Notes: generated by a model not told the origin, from the letters alone. 38,188 nt of DNA from Streptococcus sp. 2342 (GCF_013276795.1 NZ_VMLR01000012.1:1-38188); one strand, 5' to 3'; shown: positions 1 to 8,003, counted from the first letter of the stretch. Numbers and translations are program-made.

Positions 1-1
1 A

Positions 2-74
2 GGGAGTTTAGCTCAGCTGGGAGAGCATCTGCCTTACAAGCAGAGGGTCAGCGGTTCGATCCCGTTAACTCCCA
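2..74 (+). tRNA. tRNA-Val (UAC)
   Basis: Full cloverleaf with acceptor GGGAGTT/AACTCCC, discriminator A and anticodon TAC. No CCA is encoded. It is the first of eleven tRNAs; a preceding rRNA operon outside the window is likely but not visible. Confidence 0.95.
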
Positions 75-79
75 TTTTA

Positions 80-150
80 GCGGGTGTAGTTTAGTGGTAA
101 AACTACAGCCTTCCAAGCTGTTGTCGCGAGTTCGATTCTCGTCACCCGCT
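80..150 (+). tRNA. tRNA-Gly (UCC)
   Basis: Acceptor GCGGGTG/CACCCGC with discriminator T. The anticodon loop CTTCCAA gives UCC. CCA is not encoded. It lies five bases after tRNA-Val. Confidence 0.95.
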
Positions 151-184
151 TTGAACTTTGTTCTTTGTACCAAGTTTTTGACTT

Positions 185-258
<74 letters not shown>

Positions 259-340
259 TAGTGTTTAGTCCATTACTAGAGAATTGTAATATTATCTGTT
301 CGCTAAGAGGACACGGGTTTATTCCCGTATAAACTATTTT

Positions 341-430
341 GGAGGATTACCCAAGTCCGGCTGAAGGGAACGGTCTTGAAAACCGTCAGGCGTGTAAAAG
401 CGTGCGTGGGTTCGAATCCCACATCCTCCT
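341..430 (+). tRNA. tRNA-Ser (UGA)
   Basis: A 90-nt class II tRNA with a long variable arm and anticodon TGA. The acceptor GGAGGAT pairs with ATCCTCC. The base in the discriminator position is T, where a G is usual for serine tRNAs. Confidence 0.93.
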
Positions 431-440
431 TTTGTATTAG

Positions 441-514
<74 letters not shown>

Positions 515-517
515 TAA

Positions 518-590
518 GGCTCGGTAGCTCAGTTGGTAGAGCAATGGATTGAAGCTCCATGTGTCGGCGGTTCGATTCCGTCTCGCGCCA
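518..590 (+). tRNA. tRNA-Phe (GAA)
   Basis: Loop TTGAAGC gives anticodon GAA; discriminator A. The acceptor GGCTCGG against TCGCGCC has a T-C mismatch at the fourth pair (521 and 586). Everything else is regular, so it is probably functional. Confidence 0.93.
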
Positions 591-602
591 TTTATATATT
601 TT

Positions 603-683
603 GGAAGGGTAGCGAAGAGGCTAAACGCGGCGGACTGTAAATCCGCTCCTTCGGGTTCGGGGGTTCGAATCCCTCCCCTTCCA
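603..683 (+). tRNA. tRNA-Tyr (GUA)
   Basis: An 81-nt class II tRNA with acceptor GGAAGGG/CCCTTCC, discriminator A, anticodon GTA and a long variable arm. Confidence 0.95.
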
Positions 684-687
684 TTTT

Positions 688-758
688 ACGGGCATAGTTT
701 AAAGGTAGAACTAAGGTCTCCAAAACCTTCAGTGTGGGTTCAATTCCTACTGCCCGTG
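688..758 (+). tRNA. tRNA-Trp (CCA)
   Basis: Acceptor ACGGGCA/TGCCCGT, discriminator G, loop CTCCAAA giving anticodon CCA. It is the only tRNA-Trp in the window; two genes at 33747-33943 are extremely rich in TGG codons. Confidence 0.95.
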
Positions 759-771
759 TTAATAGAATTAT

Positions 772-845
772 GGCGGGTGTGGTGAAGTGGTTAACACACC
801 AGATTGTGGCTCTGGCATGCGTGGGTTCGATCCCCATCACTCGCC
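772..845 (+). tRNA. tRNA-His (GUG)
   Basis: Acceptor GCGGGTG/CACTCGC with the histidine-specific extra G(-1) at 772 opposite C73 at 845. Anticodon GTG. Confidence 0.95.
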
Positions 846-858
846 TATTTTATATTAT

Positions 859-930
859 TGGGGTATAGCCAAGCGGTAAGGCAAGGGACTTTGACTCCCT
901 CATGCGTTGGTTCGAATCCAGCTACCCCAG
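859..930 (+). tRNA. tRNA-Gln (UUG)
   Basis: Acceptor TGGGGTA/TACCCCA, discriminator G, anticodon TTG. Confidence 0.95.
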
Positions 931-939
931 TTACTATTT

Positions 940-1023
940 GCCGGCGTGGCGGAATTGGCAGACGCGCTGGACTCAAAATCCAGTGTCCGCAAGGACGTGC
1001 CGGTTCGACCCCGGCCGCCGGTA
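940..1023 (+). tRNA. tRNA-Leu (CAA)
   Basis: An 84-nt class II tRNA with acceptor GCCGGCG/CGCCGGT, discriminator A and anticodon loop CTCAAAA (CAA). It is the last tRNA of the cluster. Confidence 0.95.
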
Positions 1024-1035
1024 TAGTATAGCATT

Positions 1036-1066
1036 AAGGAACGTTGTAAATCTTCGTTCCTTTTTA
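1036..1066 (+). terminator. Rho-independent terminator of the tRNA cluster
   Basis: Stem AAGGAACG/CGTTCCTT with an 11-nt loop, merging into a T-run. It sits 12 bases after tRNA-Leu. Confidence 0.85.
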
Positions 1067-1075
1067 TATTATTTT

Positions 1076-1084
1076 TGGTATAAT
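1076..1084 (+). promoter_or_regulatory. Extended -10 promoter of the GCS-family gene
   Basis: TGG-TATAAT, a TGn-extended -10, about 40 bases before the start codon. No good -35 is visible, as is common for extended -10 promoters. Confidence 0.7.
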
Positions 1085-1126
1085 AGTTATTCAAAATTTA
1101 TTTAGATTATGAAAGTGTAGGGAAGT

Positions 1127-2404
1127 ATGTCTCGTTCTATCGATTTATTAAAACATCGATATTTGAAAAATATTAAAGAAAATCCTGAATTGTTTGTCGG
1201 GATTGAGCTGGAATATCCTGTTGTAAACTTGGAAGGAGCTGCTACAGATGTTGAAGTTACCAAGCACTTATTCCGATATTTAGTTTCTTCTTTTGATTTT
1301 ACTATCGAAAAGGTAGATGATTTTGGGAATCCTATCCAGTTAGTAGATCCAGTAAGTCAGGATGCTATTTTATTTGAAGTTTCCTATACTACGATTGAGT
1401 TTGCATTTGGCAAGGCTGAAACGATTCAAGAGATCGAAAATCGTTTCAACAATTATATGGATGTAATTCAGAAAAAGTTAGCTGAATCAAACCATGCTAT
1501 TGTTGGCTGTGGTATTCATCCTGACTGGGATAAAAATGAGAATTGTCCAGTGGCTTATCCACGCTATCAGATGTTGATGGATTATTTGAATTTGAGTAGA
1601 AATATTACTAAATCAGACTTACATCATTTCCCTGAATATGGTGCTTTTATCTGCGGGAGTCAGGTCCAGCTGGATGTTTCAAAGTCTAACTACCTACGGG
1701 TGATTAATGCTTTTACCCAAATTGAAGCAGCTAAGGCTTATTTATTTGCAAACTCTGAGTTTTCGGGTGCTGATTGGGATACGAAAATTGCAAGGGATAT
1801 TTTCTGGGAAGAATCGATGCATGGCATCTATCCAGAGAATGTCGGTGTCAATGCTAGACTCTTTGATGATGAGGAGGATTTTTTTGCCTATCTAAATCAT
1901 TCTGCGATTTTTACTGCGGAACGTGATGAACAAACCTATTATTTTTATCCGATTCAGGCAAGGGACTATTTGGCTACGCCTGAAATCCAAGCATATGCAC
2001 TTAATGGGGATGAGGTGCTTATTTATCCTCAAGAGAAGGATTTTGAAACCCATCGTAGTTATCAATACCAGGACTTAACGACTCGCGGAACAGTTGAGTT
2101 TCGTAGTGTGTGTACTCAGCCTCTAGATAAAACCTTCGCTTCTGCCGCCTTTCACTTGGGATTATTAGTTAATTTAGATAAGTTAGAAGCTTACTTAGAA
2201 ACAGCACCTTTCTTTAAAGAATTTGGACGAAATTATAAGTTTTTAAGACGACAATTTTCTAAGAAGAAGCTTACAGATGAGGAAGAAACTGCGATTATTG
2301 AAATTTCCAAAGACTTACTTCTGTTAGCTGAGGAAGGTCTGAAGATGAGAAATAAGCAAGAAATGACCTACTTACAGCCTTTGAAAGAAGAATTGAGCCT
2401 ATAA
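1127..2404 (+). CDS. Glutamate-cysteine ligase family protein (GCS2 type)
   Basis: A 425-residue cytosolic protein. The N-terminal GIELEYPVV segment (about residues 25-33) fits the acidic metal-binding motif of the glutamate-cysteine ligase superfamily, and residues from about 305 (FETHRSYQYQDLTTRGTVEFRS) fit the conserved C-terminal strand. The family makes gamma-glutamylcysteine from glutamate, cysteine and ATP, the first step of glutathione synthesis. No glutathione synthetase gene or GshF-type fusion is seen next to it, and as I recall pneumococci import glutathione, so the product could be another gamma-glutamyl compound. GGGAAG precedes the ATG. It is monocistronic, between the tRNA cluster and thrC. 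I am sure of the family and unsure of the substrate. Confidence 0.82.
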   Translation: MSRSIDLLKHRYLKNIKENPELFVGIELEYPVVNLEGAATDVEVTKHLFRYLVSSFDFTIEKVDDFGNPIQLVDPVSQDAILFEVSYTTIEFAFGKAETIQEIENRFNNYMDVIQKKLAESNHAIVGCGIHPDWDKNENCPVAYPRYQMLMDYLNLSRNITKSDLHHFPEYGAFICGSQVQLDVSKSNYLRVINAFTQIEAAKAYLFANSEFSGADWDTKIARDIFWEESMHGIYPENVGVNARLFDDEEDFFAYLNHSAIFTAERDEQTYYFYPIQARDYLATPEIQAYALNGDEVLIYPQEKDFETHRSYQYQDLTTRGTVEFRSVCTQPLDKTFASAAFHLGLLVNLDKLEAYLETAPFFKEFGRNYKFLRRQFSKKKLTDEEETAIIEISKDLLLLAEEGLKMRNKQEMTYLQPLKEELSL

Positions 2405-2439
2405 TTTCTCTTATAAGGGGAGAATTTTCTGAAAAATCA

Positions 2440-2448
2440 TGATATAAT
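2440..2448 (+). promoter_or_regulatory. Extended -10 promoter of thrC
   Basis: TGA-TATAAT, 31 bases before the thrC start. No clear terminator separates thrC from the gene before it. Confidence 0.7.
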
Positions 2449-2479
2449 GGAAAAGACTATAGATAAAGGATAGAGAGTA

Positions 2480-3964
2480 ATGACATTAGTTTATCAATCA
2501 ACGCGTGATGCCAACAATACAGTAACTGCCAGCCAAGCTATTTTGCAAGGTTTGGCGACGGACGGCGGTTTATTTACACCGCTTACTTATCCAAAAGTAG
2601 ATTTGGACTTTGACAAATTGAAAGATGCTTCTTATCAGGAAGTTGCTAAGCTTGTTTTGTCAGCATTTTTAGATGACTTTACAGCTGAAGAGTTGGACTA
2701 CTGTATCAATAATGCCTACGATAGCAAGTTTGATACTCCAGCTATCGCACCATTAGTGAAATTAGATGGACAATACAATTTGGAACTCTTCCATGGTTCA
2801 ACAATTGCTTTTAAGGATATGGCCTTGTCTATTTTGCCATACTTTATGACAACAGCTGCTAAGAAGCATGGTTTGGAGAACAAGATTGTCATCTTAACAG
2901 CGACATCTGGTGATACTGGGAAAGCTGCTATGGCAGGGTTTGCGGATGTTCCTGGTACTGAGATTATCGTCTTTTATCCAAAGGATGGTGTCAGCAAGGT
3001 ACAAGAGTTGCAAATGACCACTCAGACTGGCGACAATACTCATGTTATCGCTATTGATGGTAACTTTGATGATGCGCAAACTAACGTCAAGCATATGTTT
3101 AACGATGTGGCTCTTCGTGAAAGATTAGCGGCCAACAAGTTGCAATTTTCATCGGCTAACTCTATGAATATTGGCCGTTTGGTGCCACAAATTGTCTACT
3201 ATGTTTATGCTTACGCTCAGTTGGTCAAGACTGGTGAGATTGTGTCTGGTGATAAGGTCAACTTTACCGTACCAACAGGAAACTTTGGAAATATCTTGGC
3301 TGCCTTTTATGCTAAGCAAATTGGTCTGCCAGTTGGTAAATTAATCTGTGCTTCAAATGACAACAATGTTTTGACAGATTTCTTCAAGACACGTGTTTAC
3401 GACAAGAAGCGTGAGTTTAAGGTAACAACTAGTCCATCTATGGATATTTTGGTATCTTCAAACTTGGAACGTTTGATTTTCCATCTTTTGGGTAATGATG
3501 CGGTTAAGACAGCAGAACTCATGAATGCTTTGAATAGCCAAGGTCAATATGAGTTGACTAATTTTGATGAAGAGATTCTTGAACTCTTTGCAGCAGAATA
3601 TGCGACTGAGGAAGAAACAGCGGTAGAAATCAAGCGTGTTTATGAGTCAGATTCTTATATCGAGGATCCACATACGGCGGTTGCCTCAGCAGTTTATAAG
3701 AAATACCAAGCTGCTACTGGCGATGCGACTAAGACAGTGATTGCTTCAACAGCTAGTCCATACAAGTTCCCAGTAGTTGCAGTAGAAGCGGTAACAGGAA
3801 AAGCAGGCTTAACTGACTTTGAAGCCTTGGCTCAATTACATGACATTTCAGGAGTGGCAGTGCCACCAGCGGTTGATGGCCTTGAAACAGCTCCAGTTCG
3901 TCACAAGACAACAGTGGCAGCTGCTGATATGCAAGCAGCGGTTGAGGCTTATCTAGGACTTTAA
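2480..3964 (+). CDS. thrC: Threonine synthase
   Basis: A 494-residue PLP enzyme converting O-phospho-L-homoserine to threonine and phosphate. Residues 105-116 (HGSTIAFKDMAL) hold the PLP lysine, K112. The ATSGDTGKAA segment (about 140-149) fits the phosphate-binding region, and the N-terminal YQSTRD...LATDGGLF is typical of the long, yeast-like threonine synthases. Length fits the family. It has its own extended -10 promoter and a strong terminator, so it looks monocistronic. No thrA or thrB is adjacent. Confidence 0.96.
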   Translation: MTLVYQSTRDANNTVTASQAILQGLATDGGLFTPLTYPKVDLDFDKLKDASYQEVAKLVLSAFLDDFTAEELDYCINNAYDSKFDTPAIAPLVKLDGQYNLELFHGSTIAFKDMALSILPYFMTTAAKKHGLENKIVILTATSGDTGKAAMAGFADVPGTEIIVFYPKDGVSKVQELQMTTQTGDNTHVIAIDGNFDDAQTNVKHMFNDVALRERLAANKLQFSSANSMNIGRLVPQIVYYVYAYAQLVKTGEIVSGDKVNFTVPTGNFGNILAAFYAKQIGLPVGKLICASNDNNVLTDFFKTRVYDKKREFKVTTSPSMDILVSSNLERLIFHLLGNDAVKTAELMNALNSQGQYELTNFDEEILELFAAEYATEEETAVEIKRVYESDSYIEDPHTAVASAVYKKYQAATGDATKTVIASTASPYKFPVVAVEAVTGKAGLTDFEALAQLHDISGVAVPPAVDGLETAPVRHKTTVAAADMQAAVEAYLGL

Positions 3965-3976
3965 GACAGAGGGAGT

Positions 3977-4009
3977 AAACTCGGTTGGGAAACCAACTGA
4001 GTTTCTTTT
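3977..4009 (+). terminator. Terminator of thrC
   Basis: A 12-bp stem, AAACTCGGTTGG against CCAACTGAGTTT, with a GAAA tetraloop and a T-rich tail (CTTTT). It ends 15 bases before the next start codon. Confidence 0.88.
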
Positions 4010-4024
4010 CATCAGGAGGAAGGA

Positions 4025-5305
4025 TTGTTTAAGAAAAATAAAGACATTCTTAATATTGCCTTGCCAGCTATGGGCGAAAACTTTTTGCAGATGCTCATGG
4101 GGATGGTGGACAGTTATCTGGTAGCCCACTTGGGCTTGATAGCTATTTCGGGTGTATCAGTAGCTGGTAATATTATTACGATTTATCAGGCGATTTTCAT
4201 CGCTCTGGGAGCTGCTATTTCCAGTGTTATTTCAAAAAGTTTGGGGCAGAAGGATCAGTCTAAGCTAGCCTATCATGTGACTGAGGCCTTGAAGATTACC
4301 TTACTATTAAGTTTCCTTTTAGGAGCTTTGTCCATCTTCGCTGGGAAAGAGATGATAGGACTTTTGGGGACGGAGAGAGATGTAGCTGAGAGTGGTGGAC
4401 TCTACTTATCTTTGGTAGGAGGGTCGATTGTTCTCTTGGGGTTGATGACTAGTCTGGGAGCCTTGATTCGTGCAACGCATAACCCACGTTTACCTCTTTA
4501 TGTTAGTCTCTTGTCAAATGCCTTGAATATTCTTTTTTCAAGTCTAGCTATTTTTGTTCTTGATATGGGAATAGCTGGTGTTGCTTGGGGGACAATTCTG
4601 TCTCGTTTGGTAGGTCTTGTGATTTTATGGTCACAATTAAAACTGCCTTATGCGAAGCCAACTTTTGGTTTAGATAAGGAACTGTTGACCTTGGCTTTAC
4701 CAGCAGCTGGAGAACGTCTCATGATGCGGGCTGGTGATGTCGTTATCATTGCCTTGGTCGTTTCTTTTGGAACAGAGGCAGTGGCTGGGAATGCAGTCGG
4801 AGAAGTCTTGACCCAGTTTAACTATATGCCTGCCTTTGGTGTGGCTACAGCAACAGTCATACAAGTGGCTCGAGCGGTTGGAGAAGATGATTGGAAAAGA
4901 GTCGCTAGTTTGAGCAAGCAAACCTTTTGGCTCTCTCTGGTCCTCATGTTACCCTTGACCTTCAGTATCTATGCTTTGGGTATACCACTCACTCATCTCT
5001 ATACAACTGATCCTCTAGCGGTTGAGGCTAGTGTCCTAGTGACACTGTTTTCACTACTTGGTACTCCTATGACGATAGGAACAGTCATCTATACAGCAGT
5101 CTGGCAGGGTTTGGGCAATGCTCGGCTTCCCTTTTATGCGACAAGTATAGGAATGTGGTGTATCCGCATTGGAACAGGATATCTGATGGGGATTGTGCTT
5201 GGTTGGGGCTTGCCCGGTATTTGGGCCGGAACCCTTTTGGATAATGGTTTTCGCTGGTTATTTCTACGCTATCGTTACCAGCGCTATATGAGATTGAAAG
5301 GATAG
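4025..5305 (+). CDS. MATE family multidrug efflux transporter
   Basis: A 426-residue protein with about twelve hydrophobic segments in two similar halves, as in MATE (MatE) cation/drug antiporters. The N-terminal LPAMGENFLQMLMGMVDSYL and the matching LALPAAGERLMMRAGDV at about residue 222 are the repeat starts. It should extrude drugs or cations across the membrane. The start is TTG at 4025: AGGAGG lies 5 bases upstream and the frame matches the family N-terminus. It is followed by the HAD gene after 3 bases, so the two are cotranscribed. It resembles what I remember of pneumococcal PdrM rather than the DinF of the recA locus, but I cannot confirm this. Confidence 0.9.
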   Translation: MFKKNKDILNIALPAMGENFLQMLMGMVDSYLVAHLGLIAISGVSVAGNIITIYQAIFIALGAAISSVISKSLGQKDQSKLAYHVTEALKITLLLSFLLGALSIFAGKEMIGLLGTERDVAESGGLYLSLVGGSIVLLGLMTSLGALIRATHNPRLPLYVSLLSNALNILFSSLAIFVLDMGIAGVAWGTILSRLVGLVILWSQLKLPYAKPTFGLDKELLTLALPAAGERLMMRAGDVVIIALVVSFGTEAVAGNAVGEVLTQFNYMPAFGVATATVIQVARAVGEDDWKRVASLSKQTFWLSLVLMLPLTFSIYALGIPLTHLYTTDPLAVEASVLVTLFSLLGTPMTIGTVIYTAVWQGLGNARLPFYATSIGMWCIRIGTGYLMGIVLGWGLPGIWAGTLLDNGFRWLFLRYRYQRYMRLKG

Positions 5306-5308
5306 GAA

Positions 5309-5932
5309 ATGCAAAAAACAGCTTTTATTTGGGATTTAGACGGGACTTTATTGGACTCTTACGAAGCAATTTTGTCAGGGATTGAGGAAACTTTTGCTCA
5401 GTTTTCTATTCCTTATGATAAGGAGCAGGTGAGAGAGTTTATCCTCAAGTATTCGGTGCAGGATTTGCTTGTGCAGGTGGCGGAAGAGAGAAAACTGGAT
5501 GTGGAAGTGCTAAATCAGGTGCGTGCTCAGAGTCTGGCTGAGAAGAATGCTCAGGTAGTCTTAATGCCAGGTGCGCGTGATGTGCTAGCTTGGGCAGAGG
5601 AATCAGGAATTCAGCAGTTTGTTTACACTCATAAGGGAGACAATGCTCTTACCATTCTCAGAGACTTGGGTTTGGAATCTTATTTTACAGAGATTCTAAC
5701 CAGTCAGAGTGGCTTTGCACGCAAGCCTAATCCGGAAGCGGCTACCTATCTGTTAGACAAGTATCAGTTGGATCCTGAGAAAACCTATTATATAGGGGAT
5801 CGGACTCTGGATGTGGAATTTGCCCAGAATAGTGGGATTCAAAGTCTTAACTTTTTAGAGTCGTCTTATGAAGGCAATCACAGGATTCAAGCGTTAGCAG
5901 ATATTTCCCGTTTTTTTAAGGTTGAGCGATAA
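5309..5932 (+). CDS. HAD-family phosphatase (phosphoglycolate-phosphatase-like)
   Basis: 207 residues. HAD motif I is WDLDGTLLDS with nucleophile D9 and acid/base D11. Motif II is around YTHKGD (about residues 109-114). The lysine of KPNPEA and the acidic GDRTLDVEFA segment supply motifs III and IV. A four-helix cap lies between motifs I and II, as in the Gph/PgmB subfamily. It hydrolyses a small phosphomonoester; the substrate cannot be read from sequence. It starts 3 bases after the MATE gene and ends the two-gene unit. Confidence 0.88.
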   Translation: MQKTAFIWDLDGTLLDSYEAILSGIEETFAQFSIPYDKEQVREFILKYSVQDLLVQVAEERKLDVEVLNQVRAQSLAEKNAQVVLMPGARDVLAWAEESGIQQFVYTHKGDNALTILRDLGLESYFTEILTSQSGFARKPNPEAATYLLDKYQLDPEKTYYIGDRTLDVEFAQNSGIQSLNFLESSYEGNHRIQALADISRFFKVER

Positions 5933-5962
5933 AAAGATTGTGTCAGTTTTGTGACAGAGACC

Positions 5963-5994
5963 TAACAAACTATTTCAAGTAACTGAGTTTGTTA
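5963..5994. repeat. Inverted repeat upstream of the LysM gene
   Basis: A perfect 9-bp inverted repeat, TAACAAACT and AGTTTGTTA, with a 14-nt spacer, between the HAD gene and its terminator. It could be an operator or an RNA hairpin. A WalR-type TGTWAH repeat with 11-bp spacing was looked for and not convincingly found. Confidence 0.5.
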
Positions 5995-6021
5995 CAAGGA
6001 ATAGACAGTTCTGTTAAATAG

Positions 6022-6040
6022 GCCCGAGAGGGCTTTTTTT
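6022..6040 (+). terminator. Short terminator of the MATE-HAD unit
   Basis: GCCC-GAGA-GGGC followed by seven T. It lies just upstream of the LysM gene promoter. Confidence 0.75.
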
Positions 6041-6052
6041 CTGCTCTTTTTG

Positions 6053-6061
6053 TGTTATGAT
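6053..6061 (+). promoter_or_regulatory. Extended -10 promoter of the LysM gene
   Basis: TGT-TATGAT, 33 bases before the start codon, with no strong -35. Confidence 0.6.
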
Positions 6062-6094
6062 AGACAGGTACTCATTTGAAAGGAATTTGAAAGA

Positions 6095-7258
6095 ATGAAG
6101 AAAAGAATATTATTAGCTTCAACAGTAGCTTTGTCATTTGCCCCAGTATTGGTAACTCAAGCAGAAGAAGTTCTTTGGACTGCACGTAGTGTTGAGCAAA
6201 TCCAAAACGATTTGACTAAAACGGACAACAAAACAAGTTATACAGTTCAGTATGGTGATACTTTAAGCACCATTGCAGAAGCCTTGGGTGTAGATGTCAC
6301 AGTTCTTGCGAATTTGAATAAAATCACGAATATGGACTTGATTTTCCCAGAAACTGTTTTGACAACGACTGTCAATGAAGCAGAAGAAGTAACGGAAGTT
6401 GAAATCCAAACTCCTCAAGCAGATTCTAGTGAGGAAGTGACAACTGCGACAGCAGATTTGACAACTAATCAAGTAACCGTTGATGATCAAACTGTTCAAG
6501 TTGCAGATCTTTCTCAACCGATTGCAGAAACTCCAAAAGCGGTAGAAACTACAAGTACAAAAGAAGTAGCAACAAGTTCAGAAGTTACAGAGACAGTGAC
6601 TGCTTCAGAAGAAGTCGTGCTATCTACAGGAACTTCTGTTTCAGAGGAGCAAACAGCCGAAACAAGCAGTGCAATTGCAGAAGAAGCTCCTCGAGCAGCG
6701 ACTCTAGCTGAGAAGCAGGAAATACAAACAGGCCCTCAAGCTGAATCAACGGTAGAAACAACTACAACTCCAGTAGAAGAAAAAGAAGTCTCGTCAAGTG
6801 AAGCTGCACCAACAGTTTCTACTTATCAACCAGAAGAGACGAAAATAATTTCAACAACTTACACAGCTCCAGCAGCGCCCGATTATGCTGGACTTGCAGT
6901 AGCGAAATCTGAAAATGCAGGCCTTCAACCACAAACAGCTGCCTTTAAAGAAGAAATTGCCAACTTGTTTGGCATCACATCCTTTAGTGGTTACCGTCCA
7001 GGAGACAGTGGAGATCATGGAAAAGGTTTGGCTATCGATTTTATGGTGCCAGAAAGCTCAGAACTAGGGGATAAGATTGCGGAATACGCTATTCAAAATA
7101 TGGCTAGCCGTGGTATTAGTTATATCATCTGGAAACAACGTTTCTATGCTCCATTCGATAGCAAATATGGACCAGCTAATACTTGGAACCCAATGCCAGA
7201 CCGTGGTAGCGTGACAGAAAACCACTATGACCACGTTCACGTTTCAATGAATGGATAA
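6095..7258 (+). CDS. Secreted LysM protein with M15-like peptidase domain
   Basis: 387 residues. A signal peptide (1-23, cleavage likely after VTQA) is followed by one LysM domain (about 48-92, starting SYTVQYGDTLSTIAEALGV) for binding peptidoglycan. Residues about 95-260 are a low-complexity Thr/Glu/Val/Ser linker. The C-terminal domain (about 263-387) carries a D-Ala-D-Ala/LD-carboxypeptidase-like zinc pattern: H308, D315 and the final HVH with H380 and H382. It is probably a cell-surface peptidoglycan peptidase or remodelling enzyme. The linker is the kind of region expected to vary between strains. It is transcribed alone, from an extended -10 promoter to a terminator at 7283-7332. Confidence 0.85.
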   Translation: MKKRILLASTVALSFAPVLVTQAEEVLWTARSVEQIQNDLTKTDNKTSYTVQYGDTLSTIAEALGVDVTVLANLNKITNMDLIFPETVLTTTVNEAEEVTEVEIQTPQADSSEEVTTATADLTTNQVTVDDQTVQVADLSQPIAETPKAVETTSTKEVATSSEVTETVTASEEVVLSTGTSVSEEQTAETSSAIAEEAPRAATLAEKQEIQTGPQAESTVETTTTPVEEKEVSSSEAAPTVSTYQPEETKIISTTYTAPAAPDYAGLAVAKSENAGLQPQTAAFKEEIANLFGITSFSGYRPGDSGDHGKGLAIDFMVPESSELGDKIAEYAIQNMASRGISYIIWKQRFYAPFDSKYGPANTWNPMPDRGSVTENHYDHVHVSMNG

Positions 7259-7282
7259 ACCAGACTTTGTAATATCATTTTG

Positions 7283-7332
7283 ACGAATGAGATATAGCTT
7301 TCGTGATAGGAAGCGAGTCTCGTTCGTTTTTT
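7283..7332 (+). terminator. Terminator of the LysM gene
   Basis: Outer stem ACGAATGAGA/TCTCGTTCGT (one G-U pair), inner stem GCTTTC/GGAAGC, followed by six T. Confidence 0.75.
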
Positions 7333-7339
7333 CTTTGTC

Positions 7340-7452
7340 ATACTCTTCGAAAATCTCTTCAAACCACGTCAGTTTTAACTACAACCTCAAAGCTGTGCTT
7401 TGAGCAACCTACGGCTAGCTTCCTAGTTTGCTCTTTGATTTTCATTGAGTAT
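7340..7452. repeat. RUP-like intergenic repeat (about 113 bp)
   Basis: A non-coding element starting ATACTCTTCGAAAATC and ending GATTTTCATTGAGTAT, so its ends are imperfect inverted repeats. Size, termini and internal AACCACGTCAG and TGAGCAACCT...GCTAGCTTCCTAG segments match the abundant pneumococcal RUP repeats as I remember them, thought to be moved by an IS630-type transposase. With its flanks it fills most of the 319-base gap between the LysM and marR genes. An open frame across it is not a gene. Confidence 0.75.
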
Positions 7453-7506
7453 CAATATGAATGGAAAATGGAAAGTTACCATCTTGTAATGAGTTAAGCA
7501 ACATTC

Positions 7507-7535
7507 TTGCAATCTATTTTACTTTATATTATAAT
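7507..7535 (+). promoter_or_regulatory. Promoter of the marR-DUF1304 operon
   Basis: TTGCAA and TATAAT with a 17-bp spacer. Confidence 0.8.
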
Positions 7536-7562
7536 TGATTAGTCAAGTATTGATGAATCAAT
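7534..7562. promoter_or_regulatory. Likely MarR operator
   Basis: A perfect 7-bp inverted repeat, ATTGATT and AATCAAT, with a 15-nt spacer, starting at the end of the -10 and covering the likely start of transcription. It can also be read as two near-palindromes, TTGATTAGTCAA (7536) and TTGATGAATCAA (7550). The place suits autorepression by the MarR protein encoded just downstream. Confidence 0.6.
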
Positions 7563-7577
7563 AGAAAGGAGAAAGAA

Positions 7578-8003
7578 ATGATAGAGATTCAAGATTTACT
7601 GTATCAACTCCGCTTGTCTGAGCAAGCGAGTACGCAATTGTTTGAAAAAAGACTTGGGATTAGTTTGACACGGTATCAGATTTTACTGTTTTTGCTGGAG
7701 AATTCTCCCTGTAATCAAATGGGAGTTCAGGAGCGTTTGAAGATTGATCAGGCTGCTTTGACCCGACATTTCAAAATTCTGGAAAAGGAAGGTTTAGTGG
7801 AGCGTCATCGTAATCCTGAAAATCAGCGAGAAGTGTTGGTAGAGGCTACGAAGTATGCCAAGGAGCAGTTAGTGGTGAATCCCCCTCTGAAACATATCAA
7901 GGTTAAGGAAGAGATGGAAAGTATCTTAACAGAGTCTGAAAGAACAGAACTCAGCCGTTTATTAAATAAATTGGTTTTGGGCATTGAAAATATAGAAATT
8001 TAA
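7578..8003 (+). CDS. MarR family transcriptional regulator
   Basis: 141 residues with a winged helix-turn-helix across about residues 30-100: LTRYQILLFLLENSPCNQMGVQERL, then the recognition region IDQAALTRHFKILEKEGLVERHRNPENQREV, whose basic wing is typical of MarR proteins. GAAAGGAG provides the ribosome site. It probably represses its own operon through the palindromes over its promoter and responds to a small-molecule ligand not evident here. The DUF1304 gene starts 10 bases downstream in the same operon. Confidence 0.9.
   Translation: MIEIQDLLYQLRLSEQASTQLFEKRLGISLTRYQILLFLLENSPCNQMGVQERLKIDQAALTRHFKILEKEGLVERHRNPENQREVLVEATKYAKEQLVVNPPLKHIKVKEEMESILTESERTELSRLLNKLVLGIENIEI

Noticed and set aside
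5990..6017. A WalR (VicR) box upstream of the LysM gene
   Set aside because: TGTTAC and TGTTAA are 22 bases apart with no motif at the expected 11-base step.
7303..7497. A 64-codon open frame downstream of the LysM gene
   Set aside because: It lies across the terminator and the RUP-like repeat and has no ribosome site; repeats of this kind often contain spurious frames.
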